This document shows positions 34,504-43,483 of a stretch of 64,000 bases of DNA, piece by piece. The position numbers and the translations under genes were made by a program. The stretch comes from Ferruginibacter sp. (GTDB lineage Bacteria > Bacteroidota > Bacteroidia > Chitinophagales > Chitinophagaceae). Under the pieces are notes generated by a model. It worked only from the letters and a program-made list of their open reading frames with translations. It was not told where the DNA came from and made no database searches. The stretch covers positions 1 through 64,000 of the forward strand of contig JANYGZ010000023.1 of assembly GCA_025362235.1 (NCBI GenBank), written 5' to 3'. Position 1 is the first letter of the stretch. Each line of letters begins with the position of its first letter.

Positions 34504-35517
34504 ATGAATACAAAAAAAACAGCCATAGCATACTCGGTTTTAGAACTGGCAACCATCATTGAAGGAAAAAAAGCAGCAGATAGTTTTCATAACAGCAGCG
34601 AACTGGCACAACTCGCAGAACAATTAGGATATACCCGTTTTTGGCTGGCAGAACACCATAACATGGCAAGTGTAGCCAGCTCTGCTACAGCCGTATTAAT
34701 TGGTTTTATAGCCGGTGCCACTAAAACTATCAGGGTAGGATCAGGTGGTATTATGTTGCCAAATCATGCCCCCTTAATAGTGGCAGAACAATTTGGTACG
34801 CTGGCATCTTTATATCCACATCGCATCGATCTTGGGTTAGGCAGGGCGCCTGGTACAGACCAGCTTACAGCCATGGCCATAAGAGGAGAAAACTTTAGGG
34901 CAGAATATAATTTTCCAAAAGATATACAGCGGCTTCAAACTTTTTTTTCTGCGGAAAATTCCACCAGTAATATAAGGGCCATTCCTGGTGAAGGTCTTGA
35001 CATTCCGATATGGATATTAGGTTCCAGCACGGATAGCGCAAGAGTGGCTGCAGCCATGGGGTTACCGTATGCCTTTGCCAGTCATTTTGCACCGGCATAT
35101 TTTTTAGAAGCCATCCGTTTGTACAGGCAAAATTTTGAGCCCTCTGCAACATTGCAACAACCATATGTTATGGCATGTGTAAACGTAGTGGCAGCCGATA
35201 CAGATGCCGAAGCAAATATGCTGGCCACCTCTGTACAACAATTATTACTGGGAGTAATTACCAATAAACGCAGGTTATTACAGGCGCCGGTTAGCAGTAT
35301 CAATAATCTCTGGACCGAGGCCGAAGCTGCTGCTGTAGAGCAAATGCTCACCTACTCTTTTATTGGCAGTAAAGAAAAAATTAAAAACAGGATGCAATTA
35401 TTTCTTGAACAAACACAAGTGAACGAGATAATGGTAACATCACATATTTTTGATCATGCAGCAAGGTTATATTCCTACAAACTTTTTGCAGGGATAATGA
35501 ACAGTATGCATATTTAA
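34504..35517 (+). CDS. LLM-class flavin-dependent monooxygenase
   Basis: The 337-aa cytoplasmic protein is a full-length bacterial-luciferase-like oxidoreductase. Features are [12 protein letters not shown] near residue 45, the glycine-rich [15 protein letters not shown], the [20 protein letters not shown] stretch and [10 protein letters not shown]. These define the subfamily often annotated MsnO8/YhbW-like. Such enzymes use reduced FMN and oxygen on small organic substrates. No flavin reductase neighbour is present. It is a single-gene unit just right of the repeat-bracketed cassette. Confidence 0.88.
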   Translation: MNTKKTAIAYSVLELATIIEGKKAADSFHNSSELAQLAEQLGYTRFWLAEHHNMASVASSATAVLIGFIAGATKTIRVGSGGIMLPNHAPLIVAEQFGTLASLYPHRIDLGLGRAPGTDQLTAMAIRGENFRAEYNFPKDIQRLQTFFSAENSTSNIRAIPGEGLDIPIWILGSSTDSARVAAAMGLPYAFASHFAPAYFLEAIRLYRQNFEPSATLQQPYVMACVNVVAADTDAEANMLATSVQQLLLGVITNKRRLLQAPVSSINNLWTEAEAAAVEQMLTYSFIGSKEKIKNRMQLFLEQTQVNEIMVTSHIFDHAARLYSYKLFAGIMNSMHI

Positions 35518-35563
35518 TAATATGTGCTGTATACATGGTTGCAAAATATTTATTGTAAGTATA

Positions 35564-35806
35564 TCAGTTGTTTAATCTTGATCTGTGCAGGAGAGCTTCT
35601 ATCAAAACAGAGTTATCCGTTATTGAAAAAGCAATTATCCAATCATTAAAATAAATACACCGAAGGTTTAGCAGATTAAAAGTAAGATTATTGCAAAGTT
35701 TGATTTGTTGTGGCTGTATAAGTGTTTTTTGTAAAAATAATTCGTAACGATTCAGCCAGCGTAACCCCGCATCTTTTGTATTTTTAGATTCAATATAATT
35801 AACCAA
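35564..35806 (-). CDS. ParE/RelE-like toxin, possibly N-terminally damaged
   Basis: The 80-aa ORF has a toxin-like body (VNYIESKNTKDAGLRWLNRY) and a C-terminus typical of RelE/ParE folds (CIYFNDWIIAFSITDNSVLI followed by HRSRL). No ATG is available. The frame runs back without interruption to the stop codon of the upstream antitoxin-like ORF, so the start must be TTG at 35806 or another rare codon. It is shorter at the N-terminus than usual ParE proteins of about 95-100 aa. It may be a decayed copy or may be translated by coupling. Confidence 0.5.
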   Translation of the reverse strand: MVNYIESKNTKDAGLRWLNRYELFLQKTLIQPQQIKLCNNLTFNLLNLRCIYFNDWIIAFSITDNSVLIEALLHRSRLNN

Positions 35807-35839
35807 TTGATCAGGGTACCCAATGCATTGGCGGTATAA

Positions 35840-36076
35840 TTAATCTGCATTATAATTTGTTCTGATTACCTGGTGGGCATCTGTCATACTAACGATACCG
35901 CTTTTGCGGCTGGTTTCAATCAAATGGGTCAATTGCTGAGGTGTAAGTGGCTTACCCGGAAGAAAAATATTATCATCACAAACATCTACCAATGATAATT
36001 GTAAATGATTTTGATGGGCAAAGGCAAGCAGTTTGTTGACATTCTCCTTATCGGTATTTTTTAATTGCAAAAGCAT
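35840..36076 (-). CDS. Antitoxin-like small protein
   Basis: From the ATG at 36076 the product is 78 aa (MLLQLKNTDKENVNKLLAFA then HQNHLQLSLVDVCDDN, ending GIVSMTDAHQVIRTNYNAD). The upstream in-frame extension to 36154 is not favoured. The size, the position directly before a ParE/RelE-like ORF in the same frame, and the charged helical N-terminus fit an antitoxin, but no DNA-binding motif is clear. The function call rests mainly on context. Confidence 0.45.
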   Translation of the reverse strand: MLLQLKNTDKENVNKLLAFAHQNHLQLSLVDVCDDNIFLPGKPLTPQQLTHLIETSRKSGIVSMTDAHQVIRTNYNAD

Positions 36077-36316
36077 AGCGTAAATATACAAAATAATATT
36101 CCATTTTTCCTCTTTCCCCGTTACAGCAGAAGCCGCCTTCTCGTCTCCTGCCAAAGGCGAATAAGATTGAGGAAGCTATAAATAAGGTTTTGTTTCACCA
36201 TAAAAAGTGTAAGCATAAAAAAGAACCCAATTAATATGCAGTAATTTTATTGCACGCAAATTGATAATCTTACCGAACCTTACCCATCACAATTTGAAGT
36301 AAGCCAATTCAAATTA

Positions 36317-37165
36317 TTAAAGGCTATCCTTTGCTATAACACTCCAGTCGTCATTACCATGACCTTTGGCTATCCATTTATCCATTGCAGTTGCAATAGC
36401 GGGTATAATGGCTAAATCTGTTGCGGCTTCTTTGGCAGCATCCATCATTAACCCTGCATCTTTTCGTGCCATATTCAATTCCCATGATGGTTCATTAAAC
36501 TTCGCTTCTGATATTTTCTTTAACCGTGCAGGCACCATTGCGCCCGGGTTCCAGTTATTGAACAGCGTAAGCAGTTCCGATGGCTGTATTCCATGCACCT
36601 TAGCCAGCGCCAATGAATCGGCAAGCCCGGCAGTAAGACTTAATAAAAAAAGATTTCCTGATAATTTAATGCCTGCTGCTTTACCTTCTTCTGCACCAAA
36701 GTTGATGAGCTTACCAGTCATTTTAGATAGCGCTGGTTCCTGCTTTTCAATTAGGGATTGATCACCTGAAACAAGCATAAAACCTGTACTTTCCAAAGCA
36801 TTCTGCGGCCCCATGAAAACAGGTGCATGAAGATAGGTAAAGCCTTTACTTTTCCAATAACCTGTTCTCTGTATAGCTCCTTTTACAGAAGTGGTTGTAT
36901 GGTCTATGATCATCGCTCCATGCTGCAATCCTTTGCTTGCAGATGCCAGAACCTCATCAACAGTTGCATCATCTTTGAGTGTAACATGAATAATATCCGC
37001 TCCCTGCACTGCTTCATAAATATTACCGAAGGCCTTTGCACCATATTCTTCCAATGCTTTTGCCTTAGATAAAGTGCGGTTCCAAACCTGTACGGTTTCG
37101 CCTTTCTGAAGCATTGCTTTAACGAAATTTGATCCTAATAGTCCCATCCCTAAAAATGCTTTCAT
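36317..37165 (-). CDS. NAD(P)-dependent beta-hydroxyacid dehydrogenase family protein
   Basis: From the ATG at 37165 the product is 282 aa. It starts MKAFLGMGLLGSNFVKAMLQ, the Rossmann GxGxxG-type motif (here GMGLLG) of the 3-hydroxyisobutyrate/tartronate-semialdehyde reductase family. It has the NRT cofactor loop (VWNRTLSKAKAL), the substrate-loop DHTTTSVKGAIQ, and the catalytic Lys region GNLFLLSLTAGLADSLAL, in which the usual GxxxKxxxN lysine (here IKLSGNLF) can be placed. A longer ORF upstream to 37219 adds an unlikely leader. It probably reduces a small semialdehyde or similar; the substrate is unknown. Confidence 0.82.
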   Translation of the reverse strand: MKAFLGMGLLGSNFVKAMLQKGETVQVWNRTLSKAKALEEYGAKAFGNIYEAVQGADIIHVTLKDDATVDEVLASASKGLQHGAMIIDHTTTSVKGAIQRTGYWKSKGFTYLHAPVFMGPQNALESTGFMLVSGDQSLIEKQEPALSKMTGKLINFGAEEGKAAGIKLSGNLFLLSLTAGLADSLALAKVHGIQPSELLTLFNNWNPGAMVPARLKKISEAKFNEPSWELNMARKDAGLMMDAAKEAATDLAIIPAIATAMDKWIAKGHGNDDWSVIAKDSL

Positions 37166-37547
37166 ACTACAAATATTTTTTGTAAAGTTAATGAAACGGC
37201 TTCTGATGTTGTTGCCCAAAAGCCTTACTTATCACACAATAAAAAAAACTACTCAGCGGTGATTTGTGGGATGAAGCTACATCTGAAGACCGGCCTTCAA
37301 TATTCAACTTTAATTAATAAAGTTTATACATAGCCCTATATTTTACATTAAAAAAGGGCATTCATAAGAAAATAGCTAAATTAACAATTCTGTAATTTTA
37401 TTAAAGAATAAAAATATTGTTAAATAGAATGCTGGGTCTAATTATAAGATAAGAATAACTTTGGTTAAATATTTACAACTGGCCTCATTATTTACTCTAA
37501 AATAAAAACCGGCAACCATTTTGCATTTTAAAACCTAAAAAGTATTC
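37166..37547. other. Intergenic region, nothing recognised
   Basis: AT-rich 382-bp gap between divergent genes. I see no ORF, strong repeat or clear hairpin, and no convincing promoter match. Confidence 0.5.
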
Positions 37548-38525
37548 ATGAAATTTTCAGTAAAAAATACCTGGTCAATAATCAAACAGTCTTTTTCGGA
37601 TTTTATAGATATAAAAGTTTTTAAGCTAAGTGCGGCACTTGCATTCTATACCATTTTTTCATTGCCTGCAATGCTCATTATAGTTATTGCAGTAAGCGAT
37701 ATTTTTTATGGGCGTGCAGCTATTGAAGGTACATTATATCACCAGATATCAGAGTTTGTAGGAACCAGTGCTGCATTGCAAATACAGGATACCATTCGCA
37801 GTGCAGCTTTATCAAAAGCCAGTTTCTTTGCGACGATGGTTGGTATTATTACTTTATTGATTGGCGCTACCAGTGTATTCAGCGAAATACAGGACTCTAT
37901 CAATTATATCTGGAAATTAAAAGCCAAACCACGTAAAGGAATGGGGGTTTTAAAAGTGCTCATTAACCGCCTGCTTTCATTTTCTATTGTAGTAAGTCTG
38001 GGTTTTTTATTATTGGTATCACTACTCATAAACGGAGCGATGGATGCGCTCATTGACCGGCTTACTCAACTGTTTCCCGAATTAAAAGTGATGTTGGTAT
38101 ATGTGTTTAATATTATCCTCACTTTTGGTATTACCACTTTATTATTTGCCATTATTTTTAAGGTATTGCCCGATGCCCGTATAAAATGGAAGCATGTACG
38201 GGCAGGTGCTTTTACAACCGCAATACTTTTTATGGCAGGAAAATTTTTAATAGGTTTTTATTTGGGTCATAGCCGGCTTTCTTCTATTTATGGAACGGCT
38301 GGTTCTGTAATTGTAGTACTGTTATGGGTATACTATTCTGCCATGATATTATATTTTGGGGCAGTTTTTACACATGTATATGCTACACATAGCGGCTCAA
38401 GAATTTATCCCAATAGCTATGCGGTTTGGGTACAGGAAATAGAAATAGAATCTTTAAAATCTATACAGGAGCAACCAGAAACAAAAGAAGTGATAAAAAC
38501 TACCGATACAGCACCTGAGTTATGA
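37548..38525 (+). CDS. YihY/BrkB-family inner-membrane protein
   Basis: The 325-aa protein has about six membrane helices. It begins with the cytoplasmic SFSDFIDIKVFKLSAALAFYT segment and carries the family hallmarks ALAFYTIFSLPAMLI, SVFSEIQDSINYIW (QdslNxiW-like), and GTAGSVIVVLLWVYYSAMIL with FGAVFTHVYA near the end. The C-terminal tail is Glu/Lys-rich and cytoplasmic. The family was once called ribonuclease BN in error; its transport or envelope function is unsettled. It is monocistronic here. Confidence 0.9.
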   Translation: MKFSVKNTWSIIKQSFSDFIDIKVFKLSAALAFYTIFSLPAMLIIVIAVSDIFYGRAAIEGTLYHQISEFVGTSAALQIQDTIRSAALSKASFFATMVGIITLLIGATSVFSEIQDSINYIWKLKAKPRKGMGVLKVLINRLLSFSIVVSLGFLLLVSLLINGAMDALIDRLTQLFPELKVMLVYVFNIILTFGITTLLFAIIFKVLPDARIKWKHVRAGAFTTAILFMAGKFLIGFYLGHSRLSSIYGTAGSVIVVLLWVYYSAMILYFGAVFTHVYATHSGSRIYPNSYAVWVQEIEIESLKSIQEQPETKEVIKTTDTAPEL

Positions 38526-38950
38526 GGCATTGCAACCCATACCTCTTTTTAGTTCCGTATCTACCTGTTTGATTATCAGGTAAAATTAAGCCATTACCAA
38601 AAGGTCCTTGCTGAAAATTTTATATGTGTATACAATAAAATTTTGTTGAATTACGTTTATACTTCGGCTGAGTGGTAAACTGGCATTTGATCTAATACCA
38701 GCATTGCTATCCATGTAAAGTGATGCTTAAAAAGGCCTGTGCTGATTATTTTACCACAATTATGCCTTCCAATTTCCTTTTCCTTTTTAATCGTTTAAAA
38801 CCAAAATGAGCAAGACGAAATGTGTTGAAAAATGCACTAGTTGGAAATAGCCTGTACTCATCAGGGATCAAAAGTTTTTTGATATTTAAAAGTTCAAGCG
38901 GTATCCTATACAAACCTTAAACTATTAGATAACATTCAAAAAATTTAAAA
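38526..38950. other. Intergenic region, nothing recognised
   Basis: A 425-bp gap before a very small ORF. I see no coding pattern, tRNA or strong inverted repeat. Confidence 0.4.
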
Positions 38951-39076
38951 ATGGAAAAGATTATTACAAAAATTAAAGGTAGTTCAAAAAGAGAATTACT
39001 TATTGCATCATTCGGCGTAATGCTGTTTAGTGCTTCAACTGTTTACCTTTGTGCTTACATGGCCACAGCAGGCTAA
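38951..39076 (+). CDS. Tiny single-membrane-helix protein
   Basis: A 41-aa ORF with a basic start (MEKIITKIKGSSKRE) and one membrane helix (LLIASFGVMLFSASTVYLCA), ending YMATAG. It is followed 9 bp later by a strong terminator hairpin, which supports it being a real transcription unit. The function is unknown. Confidence 0.5.
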   Translation: MEKIITKIKGSSKRELLIASFGVMLFSASTVYLCAYMATAG

Positions 39077-39085
39077 CAAAATTTA

Positions 39086-39118
39086 ACTGGCGTAAGAGAA
39101 GTCTTATGCCAGTTTTTT
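39086..39118 (+). terminator. Terminator after the tiny ORF
   Basis: ACTGGCGTAAGA (39086-39097) pairs with TCTTATGCCAGT (39102-39113, one mismatch) around a 4-nt loop and is followed by six T. Confidence 0.85.
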
Positions 39119-39209
39119 ATTTGCAGCAGTCAATGCTCTCTATTTACATAGTAGGTTACACAAGATTTAAAAACTGGTTATTTGCACCATGCTATTATAG
39201 CGCTTCAAT

Positions 39210-39248
39210 AAAAACAACGGGCCCGGAAATAAAATTTCTGGGCCCGTT
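39210..39248 (-). terminator. Terminator of the coiled-coil gene
   Basis: On the minus strand AACGGGCCCAGAAA pairs with TTTCCGGGCCCGTT (one mismatch), followed by GTTTTTATT. It lies 39 bases past the stop of the minus-strand gene ending at 39287. Confidence 0.8.
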
Positions 39249-39286
39249 ATCATTTTTTAGAGGTTACGTAAAACTATACTTTTAAA

Positions 39287-40264
39287 CTAGCTGAATAAGC
39301 CGCCTTTTTTTAATTCCTGTACACCTTCGCCAATTAAAAACCCATTTTGATAAATCATTATTTTATAGGTTCCCTGTTGAAAAGCAGTACCAGGTACAAA
39401 AGCAAACTCTACATTTTTCTTTTTAGCGGTTTCAATTTCTACAGGCAATTTTGCAGTGTAGTTTTTATCACCTTCGTCACGTGTGGTAAACATTCCTGTT
39501 CCGTTTGAAAGTGACTTTCCATCAGGGCCAATTACCACTACATATACATCTGTTGAACCGGGTTCTGCAATACGGTTGCTAACATCAAAGTTTACTAAAA
39601 ATTTGTCTACACGTTTTGCAGTTGTAGAAACTTTTTCTTTACCATTGCTTTTTACATTTAACGGTGTAACAACAATATTAAATGCATTTAATGTAGAAGC
39701 TACATCTACTTCCTTAACAAGACTGTCTTTTACTGTTGTTGTTGCAGCAAGGTCCTGTGTTACTTTTTCTTTTTCCTGTGTCAAAACTGTTTTTTCAGCG
39801 GTTAATATTCCATTTTCCAGTGTAAGCTTTGCTATATCTTGCTCATACGAAGAAATTTTATCGTTCAGTGACGCAATCAATTCTTTAGCTTTTGCAAGTT
39901 CGGCAGCAGTTGCATTTTTCTTATTTAAAATACTGCGTATCTCTTTTTTTACTTTTGAAATATCTGCCTTTTTTGCTGTTAGCTCTTTATTTAAATTAAT
40001 ATTTACTGTTGCTGTAGAATCAAGCCTGGCAAGTGATACATCAAAGCTTTTTTGGATATTGATTTTGTCATCAGTTACTTTTACAATTTGTATGTCTTTT
40101 TGCTGGATGGTTTGTGTAGTCTCACTTTTATCATAAGCTACATAACCACCAAAGCCAACCAGGCAAGCGGCCATTATACCAATAGCAGTATTTTTACCAT
40201 TATTTTTACGAGGTATTTGTTTTACATTTTCTTCTGAAGAAAATAAATCGTTTGATGTGTTCAT
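39287..40264 (-). CDS. Membrane-anchored coiled-coil protein, Bacteroidota-specific hypothetical
   Basis: The 325-aa protein has a short cytoplasmic N-terminus (NDLFSSEENVKQIPRKNNGK), one membrane helix (TAIGIMAACLVGFGGYVAY), a long coiled coil of Lys/Glu/Ala heptads (about residues 75-185, including ELTAKKADISKVKKEIRSIL) and a C-terminal beta-sandwich-like domain (VDKFLVNFDVSNRIAEPGST, DVYVVVIGPDGKSLSNG, GTYKIMIYQNGFLIGEG). It is probably periplasmic beyond the helix. No function is known. It is followed by a strong terminator and preceded by a long AT-rich leader containing the shared 14-bp motif. Confidence 0.65.
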   Translation of the reverse strand: MNTSNDLFSSEENVKQIPRKNNGKNTAIGIMAACLVGFGGYVAYDKSETTQTIQQKDIQIVKVTDDKINIQKSFDVSLARLDSTATVNINLNKELTAKKADISKVKKEIRSILNKKNATAAELAKAKELIASLNDKISSYEQDIAKLTLENGILTAEKTVLTQEKEKVTQDLAATTTVKDSLVKEVDVASTLNAFNIVVTPLNVKSNGKEKVSTTAKRVDKFLVNFDVSNRIAEPGSTDVYVVVIGPDGKSLSNGTGMFTTRDEGDKNYTAKLPVEIETAKKKNVEFAFVPGTAFQQGTYKIMIYQNGFLIGEGVQELKKGGLFS

Positions 40265-40740
40265 AATAATTGTTTTTATGATTAATAAATTAAATAGTTT
40301 TTAAAATTTGTTTTGATAAATTATTTATTGGTACCTATACCCTACATTTCCAAAACCGTGCCATTCTAAAAAATGCGTTTTAATTCAAACTAAAAAACTT
40401 TTAAATGTTGGGGATTATTTTACGCAAATCAGGATTATTACGTATAAAAAATAAAAAAATTTAACTGAAAAAAATATTCGAAATAATAGGTATGTTAAAT
40501 TTATCTGGAAATAATTTTAACTTTTATTCGAACGATAAATCGGCTTTTGCTTTTTTCGACTAAATATACTTAACCAAGAATTTTAGAATGCTTGTATTAC
40601 AATTAACTTAATCGTTGAAAATACCATAAGAAAAAACAAACGGATAAAACAAGCTTTCACTTTTCAGTATCACTAAGGGTTTACCTTTTGCCCAATCCCA
40701 TACGATTATTGCCATGCTTGAACGTTTTATTTCTAAGAAA
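40265..40740. other. Intergenic region with shared 14-bp motif
   Basis: A 476-bp AT-rich gap. GGGGATTATTTTAC at 40410-40423 is identical to 29922-29935 and again lies 5' of a minus-strand membrane-protein gene (146 bp upstream). No gene is seen. Confidence 0.5.
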
Positions 40741-41712
40741 CTATTGCAGGCTCTGCTTCGGTACACCCGTAAAACTTAGTTTAACAGGTAATATAAATCC
40801 CTTATCATCAAAAAATAATTGTTCAATACAGGTAGCACGGTTATTTGCAGCTGTTTCACCAAGCGGCCTTCTGTGATACACTATATACCATAGATCTTTT
40901 TTTTTGTTGTGCATTATAGAATGATGACCGGCACCAGTTGCAATGGTACTATCCTGTTGCAATATTTTACCTACTCTTTCAAAAGGGCCAAAAGGACTGT
41001 CAGCCACCGCATAAGCAACAGAATAATCAGGACCTGTCCAGCCACCTTCGCTCCACATGAAATAATATTTATTGTTACGCATAAACATAAATGGTCCTTC
41101 TACATAACCACTTGGTGTAATTTCTTTAAACATTTCACCATTGGCAAAAGGAACTATTGCAGTAAAATCGTTTTTTAAGCGGGCTATATTGCAATGCTGC
41201 CATCCTCCATAAATAATATAGTATTGGCCGTCTTTATCTTTAAACACAAACTGGTCTATTGGCTGGGCACCGTTGTAAAATTTATCAATTAATGGTTTGC
41301 CCAAATAGTCTTTAAAGGGTCCTTCAGGTTTATCGGCAACAGCAACGCCAATGCCACCATATTCCTTATTGCTTTGTATATCGTTGGCAGCAAAAAAGAA
41401 ATAATATTTTTTATCTTTTTCAACTATAGCAGGAGCCCACATGGCACGCGTGGCCCATTTAACAGCGGCAGTATCCAAAATACGGGGATGTGTTTTCCAT
41501 TGCACAAGGTCTTCAGAAGAAAAAGCGTCAAAGAAAACCTGCTTTTCATATTTGTCCGAATACGTTGGATATATCCAGTACTGGTTATTAAAAATAGCTG
41601 CTTCAGGATCGGCATACCAGCCTTTAATAACAGGGTTACCCGATGTTGCAGGTTGTGCAATAACGGCACAAATGAGAAAGCAAAATAAAGTGGTGCTATA
41701 AATATATTTCAT
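40741..41712 (-). CDS. Exported GH43-family glycoside hydrolase
   Basis: From the ATG at 41712 the product is 323 aa with a signal peptide (MKYIYSTTLFCFLICAVIAQ). The five-bladed propeller of GH43 is recognisable by its three acidic sites: the base Asp in IKGWYADPEA, the pKa-modulating Asp in GAQPIDQFVF and the acid Glu in SGYVEGPFMF. These enzymes release arabinose, xylose or galactose from plant polymers. The sequence WAPAIVEKDKKYYFFFAAND is typical. It starts 13 bp after the beta-lactamase-like gene, so the two are probably co-transcribed. Confidence 0.9.
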   Translation of the reverse strand: MKYIYSTTLFCFLICAVIAQPATSGNPVIKGWYADPEAAIFNNQYWIYPTYSDKYEKQVFFDAFSSEDLVQWKTHPRILDTAAVKWATRAMWAPAIVEKDKKYYFFFAANDIQSNKEYGGIGVAVADKPEGPFKDYLGKPLIDKFYNGAQPIDQFVFKDKDGQYYIIYGGWQHCNIARLKNDFTAIVPFANGEMFKEITPSGYVEGPFMFMRNNKYYFMWSEGGWTGPDYSVAYAVADSPFGPFERVGKILQQDSTIATGAGHHSIMHNKKKDLWYIVYHRRPLGETAANNRATCIEQLFFDDKGFILPVKLSFTGVPKQSLQ

Positions 41713-41725
41713 ACTATTGTTTATT

Positions 41726-42616
41726 TTATTGTACAGGTGCAATCCACTTTGAATCTTTATTAAAATATTGCCATAACAAGGCTGATAATTTTCTTGTAAG
41801 TACCCATGCCTCGTTAGAAGTTTCCCAACTTTGATCTTTATTGTTCTTCGTAAAAATGCTTACAATATAGGGGTTTGTTTTACTGTTTACATACATCACT
41901 TCGCTGCGGCTTTCATCTACGGCACCGTTTTTATCAGCGATAAAAATACCCGGCGGCACCTGGCTCATGGCCTCTTCATCCCAATACTGACGACCCAATA
42001 AGCGCAACATTTTTTCGCTTGAAGCCTTGCTTAAAATATTACCATTTGCAATTCTTTCCATGAAGCTTTCCATTTCACGGGGTGTTGTTTGTCCCCAGCC
42101 ATACATAGTTCTATTCACTTCTCTTCCTGGCGTTCTGCTGTTGACACGGGTGGCTTTAAAACCAATGCTGTCCAGTATTTCATTGATGCGTGAACCACCG
42201 CCAGCAATACTTTGCAGCCAAAGGCTTGCTGTATTATCACTGGTAGTAAGCATCAGCATCATTACTTTGCTTAACTCAATTTTTTCACTGTCTTTAAAAG
42301 AGCCTAAAATATCTTCTCCTTCATACAACAAAGAATCTTTGTAAATCAATTGCTGGTGATATTGTAAAGCCCCTTTTTCCATTTTATCCATAATACCGGT
42401 AAGGATAGAAATTTTTACAATACTTGCCGTTGGAAAAATTGTGTCTGCATTTATCGATACTATTTTATTATGTTTCAGGTCGTGTATATAAATACCGATA
42501 TCTCCATTAAACCCTTTTACAAGATGCTCAATTTGCTGTTGTAATTTTTTATCTGTTTTTTGCGCCATTGCTATTACAGGAATCAGCAGGCATAGAAATA
42601 AAAGTTTTTTACCCAT
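41726..42616 (-). CDS. Class A beta-lactamase-like serine hydrolase
   Basis: The 296-aa protein has a signal peptide (LLFLCLLIPVIAMAQ). It carries the penicillin-binding signatures: SxxK as SIVK (Ser65-Lys68), SDN (126-128), and KNG (229-231) in place of the usual KTG. The omega-loop region has REVNRT (Glu166, Asn168), but the ExxLN spacing of true class A enzymes is not met. It may therefore be a weak beta-lactamase or another serine hydrolase. It is the first gene of a probable two-gene operon with GH43. Confidence 0.75.
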   Translation of the reverse strand: MGKKLLFLCLLIPVIAMAQKTDKKLQQQIEHLVKGFNGDIGIYIHDLKHNKIVSINADTIFPTASIVKISILTGIMDKMEKGALQYHQQLIYKDSLLYEGEDILGSFKDSEKIELSKVMMLMLTTSDNTASLWLQSIAGGGSRINEILDSIGFKATRVNSRTPGREVNRTMYGWGQTTPREMESFMERIANGNILSKASSEKMLRLLGRQYWDEEAMSQVPPGIFIADKNGAVDESRSEVMYVNSKTNPYIVSIFTKNNKDQSWETSNEAWVLTRKLSALLWQYFNKDSKWIAPVQ

Positions 42617-42760
42617 AAAATTTATTAGTGCCTTGAAGTTAGGGTTTTATATTATTTTGTGGCTCTAAAAGGAAATAGAATTTTAGAAAAAAACAAAATT
42701 TTCCTACCCATTTCATTAAGGATGATACAAAGTTTGTCACATTAGTTTAATTTAAAAATA

Positions 42761-43450
42761 ATGGATTGTAAAAAAGAAGCTGCCCGGAAGGCTATAACTT
42801 TTATAAAAAGTAAAAACACCATAGGACTGGGCGCAGGTTCCACCATTGCCTTTATGATTGAATTTTTAGCAGAAGAAGTAAAAAAAGGAGTGGAGTTAAA
42901 ATTGCTGACATCTTCATTTACTACGCACCAGTTATTATTACAAAATGGATTTGCGGTTCAGGCTATTAGTGATGTAGAGGAGATTGATATTTATTTTGAT
43001 GGCTGTGATCAGTTCGACAAAGATTTGAATGCATTAAAAAGTGGTGGGGGCATTCATACCCGTGAAAAATTACTGGCATCAATGGCCAAACAATTTATAT
43101 TGGTAGGCGATGAGGCAAAGTATTCAGAACAGCTGGGCACTGCATTTCCGTTGGTGGTTGAGTTATTGCCAGAATCATATAGTTATGTTTTGGCAACTAT
43201 ACAAAAATTACTTCCGGCTGTAAAAATAATACTACGAACAAGTGATAAAAAAGATGGGGCAGCTATTACGGAAAATGGCAATTATCTGGTAGATTGCTGG
43301 TTTACAAATTGGCCTGATCTTGGATTGCTTAATACACAGCTTAAAACAATTACAGGTGTAGTGGAAACTTCTTTATTTTATCAGCTTGCAGATAAGGCTA
43401 TCATTGCGGGAAAGGACGGAATCAGGGTTCTGCAAAAAAATAGGGAATAA
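42761..43450 (+). CDS. rpiA: Ribose-5-phosphate isomerase A
   Basis: The 229-aa protein matches RpiA throughout: the phosphate/sugar loop GLGAGST (22-28), YFDGCDQ (Asp80 and Asp83), KSGGG (Lys93), and a conserved tail (GVVETSLFYQLADKAIIAG). It interconverts ribose-5-phosphate and ribulose-5-phosphate in the pentose phosphate pathway. It is divergent from the beta-lactamase-like gene and is followed 33 bp later by an alpha/beta hydrolase gene on the same strand. Confidence 0.93.
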   Translation: MDCKKEAARKAITFIKSKNTIGLGAGSTIAFMIEFLAEEVKKGVELKLLTSSFTTHQLLLQNGFAVQAISDVEEIDIYFDGCDQFDKDLNALKSGGGIHTREKLLASMAKQFILVGDEAKYSEQLGTAFPLVVELLPESYSYVLATIQKLLPAVKIILRTSDKKDGAAITENGNYLVDCWFTNWPDLGLLNTQLKTITGVVETSLFYQLADKAIIAGKDGIRVLQKNRE

Positions 43451-43483
43451 ATTATTTGCCGGCATAATACATTATTTTAAAAT

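Noticed and set aside
39483-40136. 217-aa plus-strand ORF inside the coiled-coil gene
   Set aside because: Shadow of the Lys/Glu/Ala heptads; Ser/Phe-rich composition and no start context.
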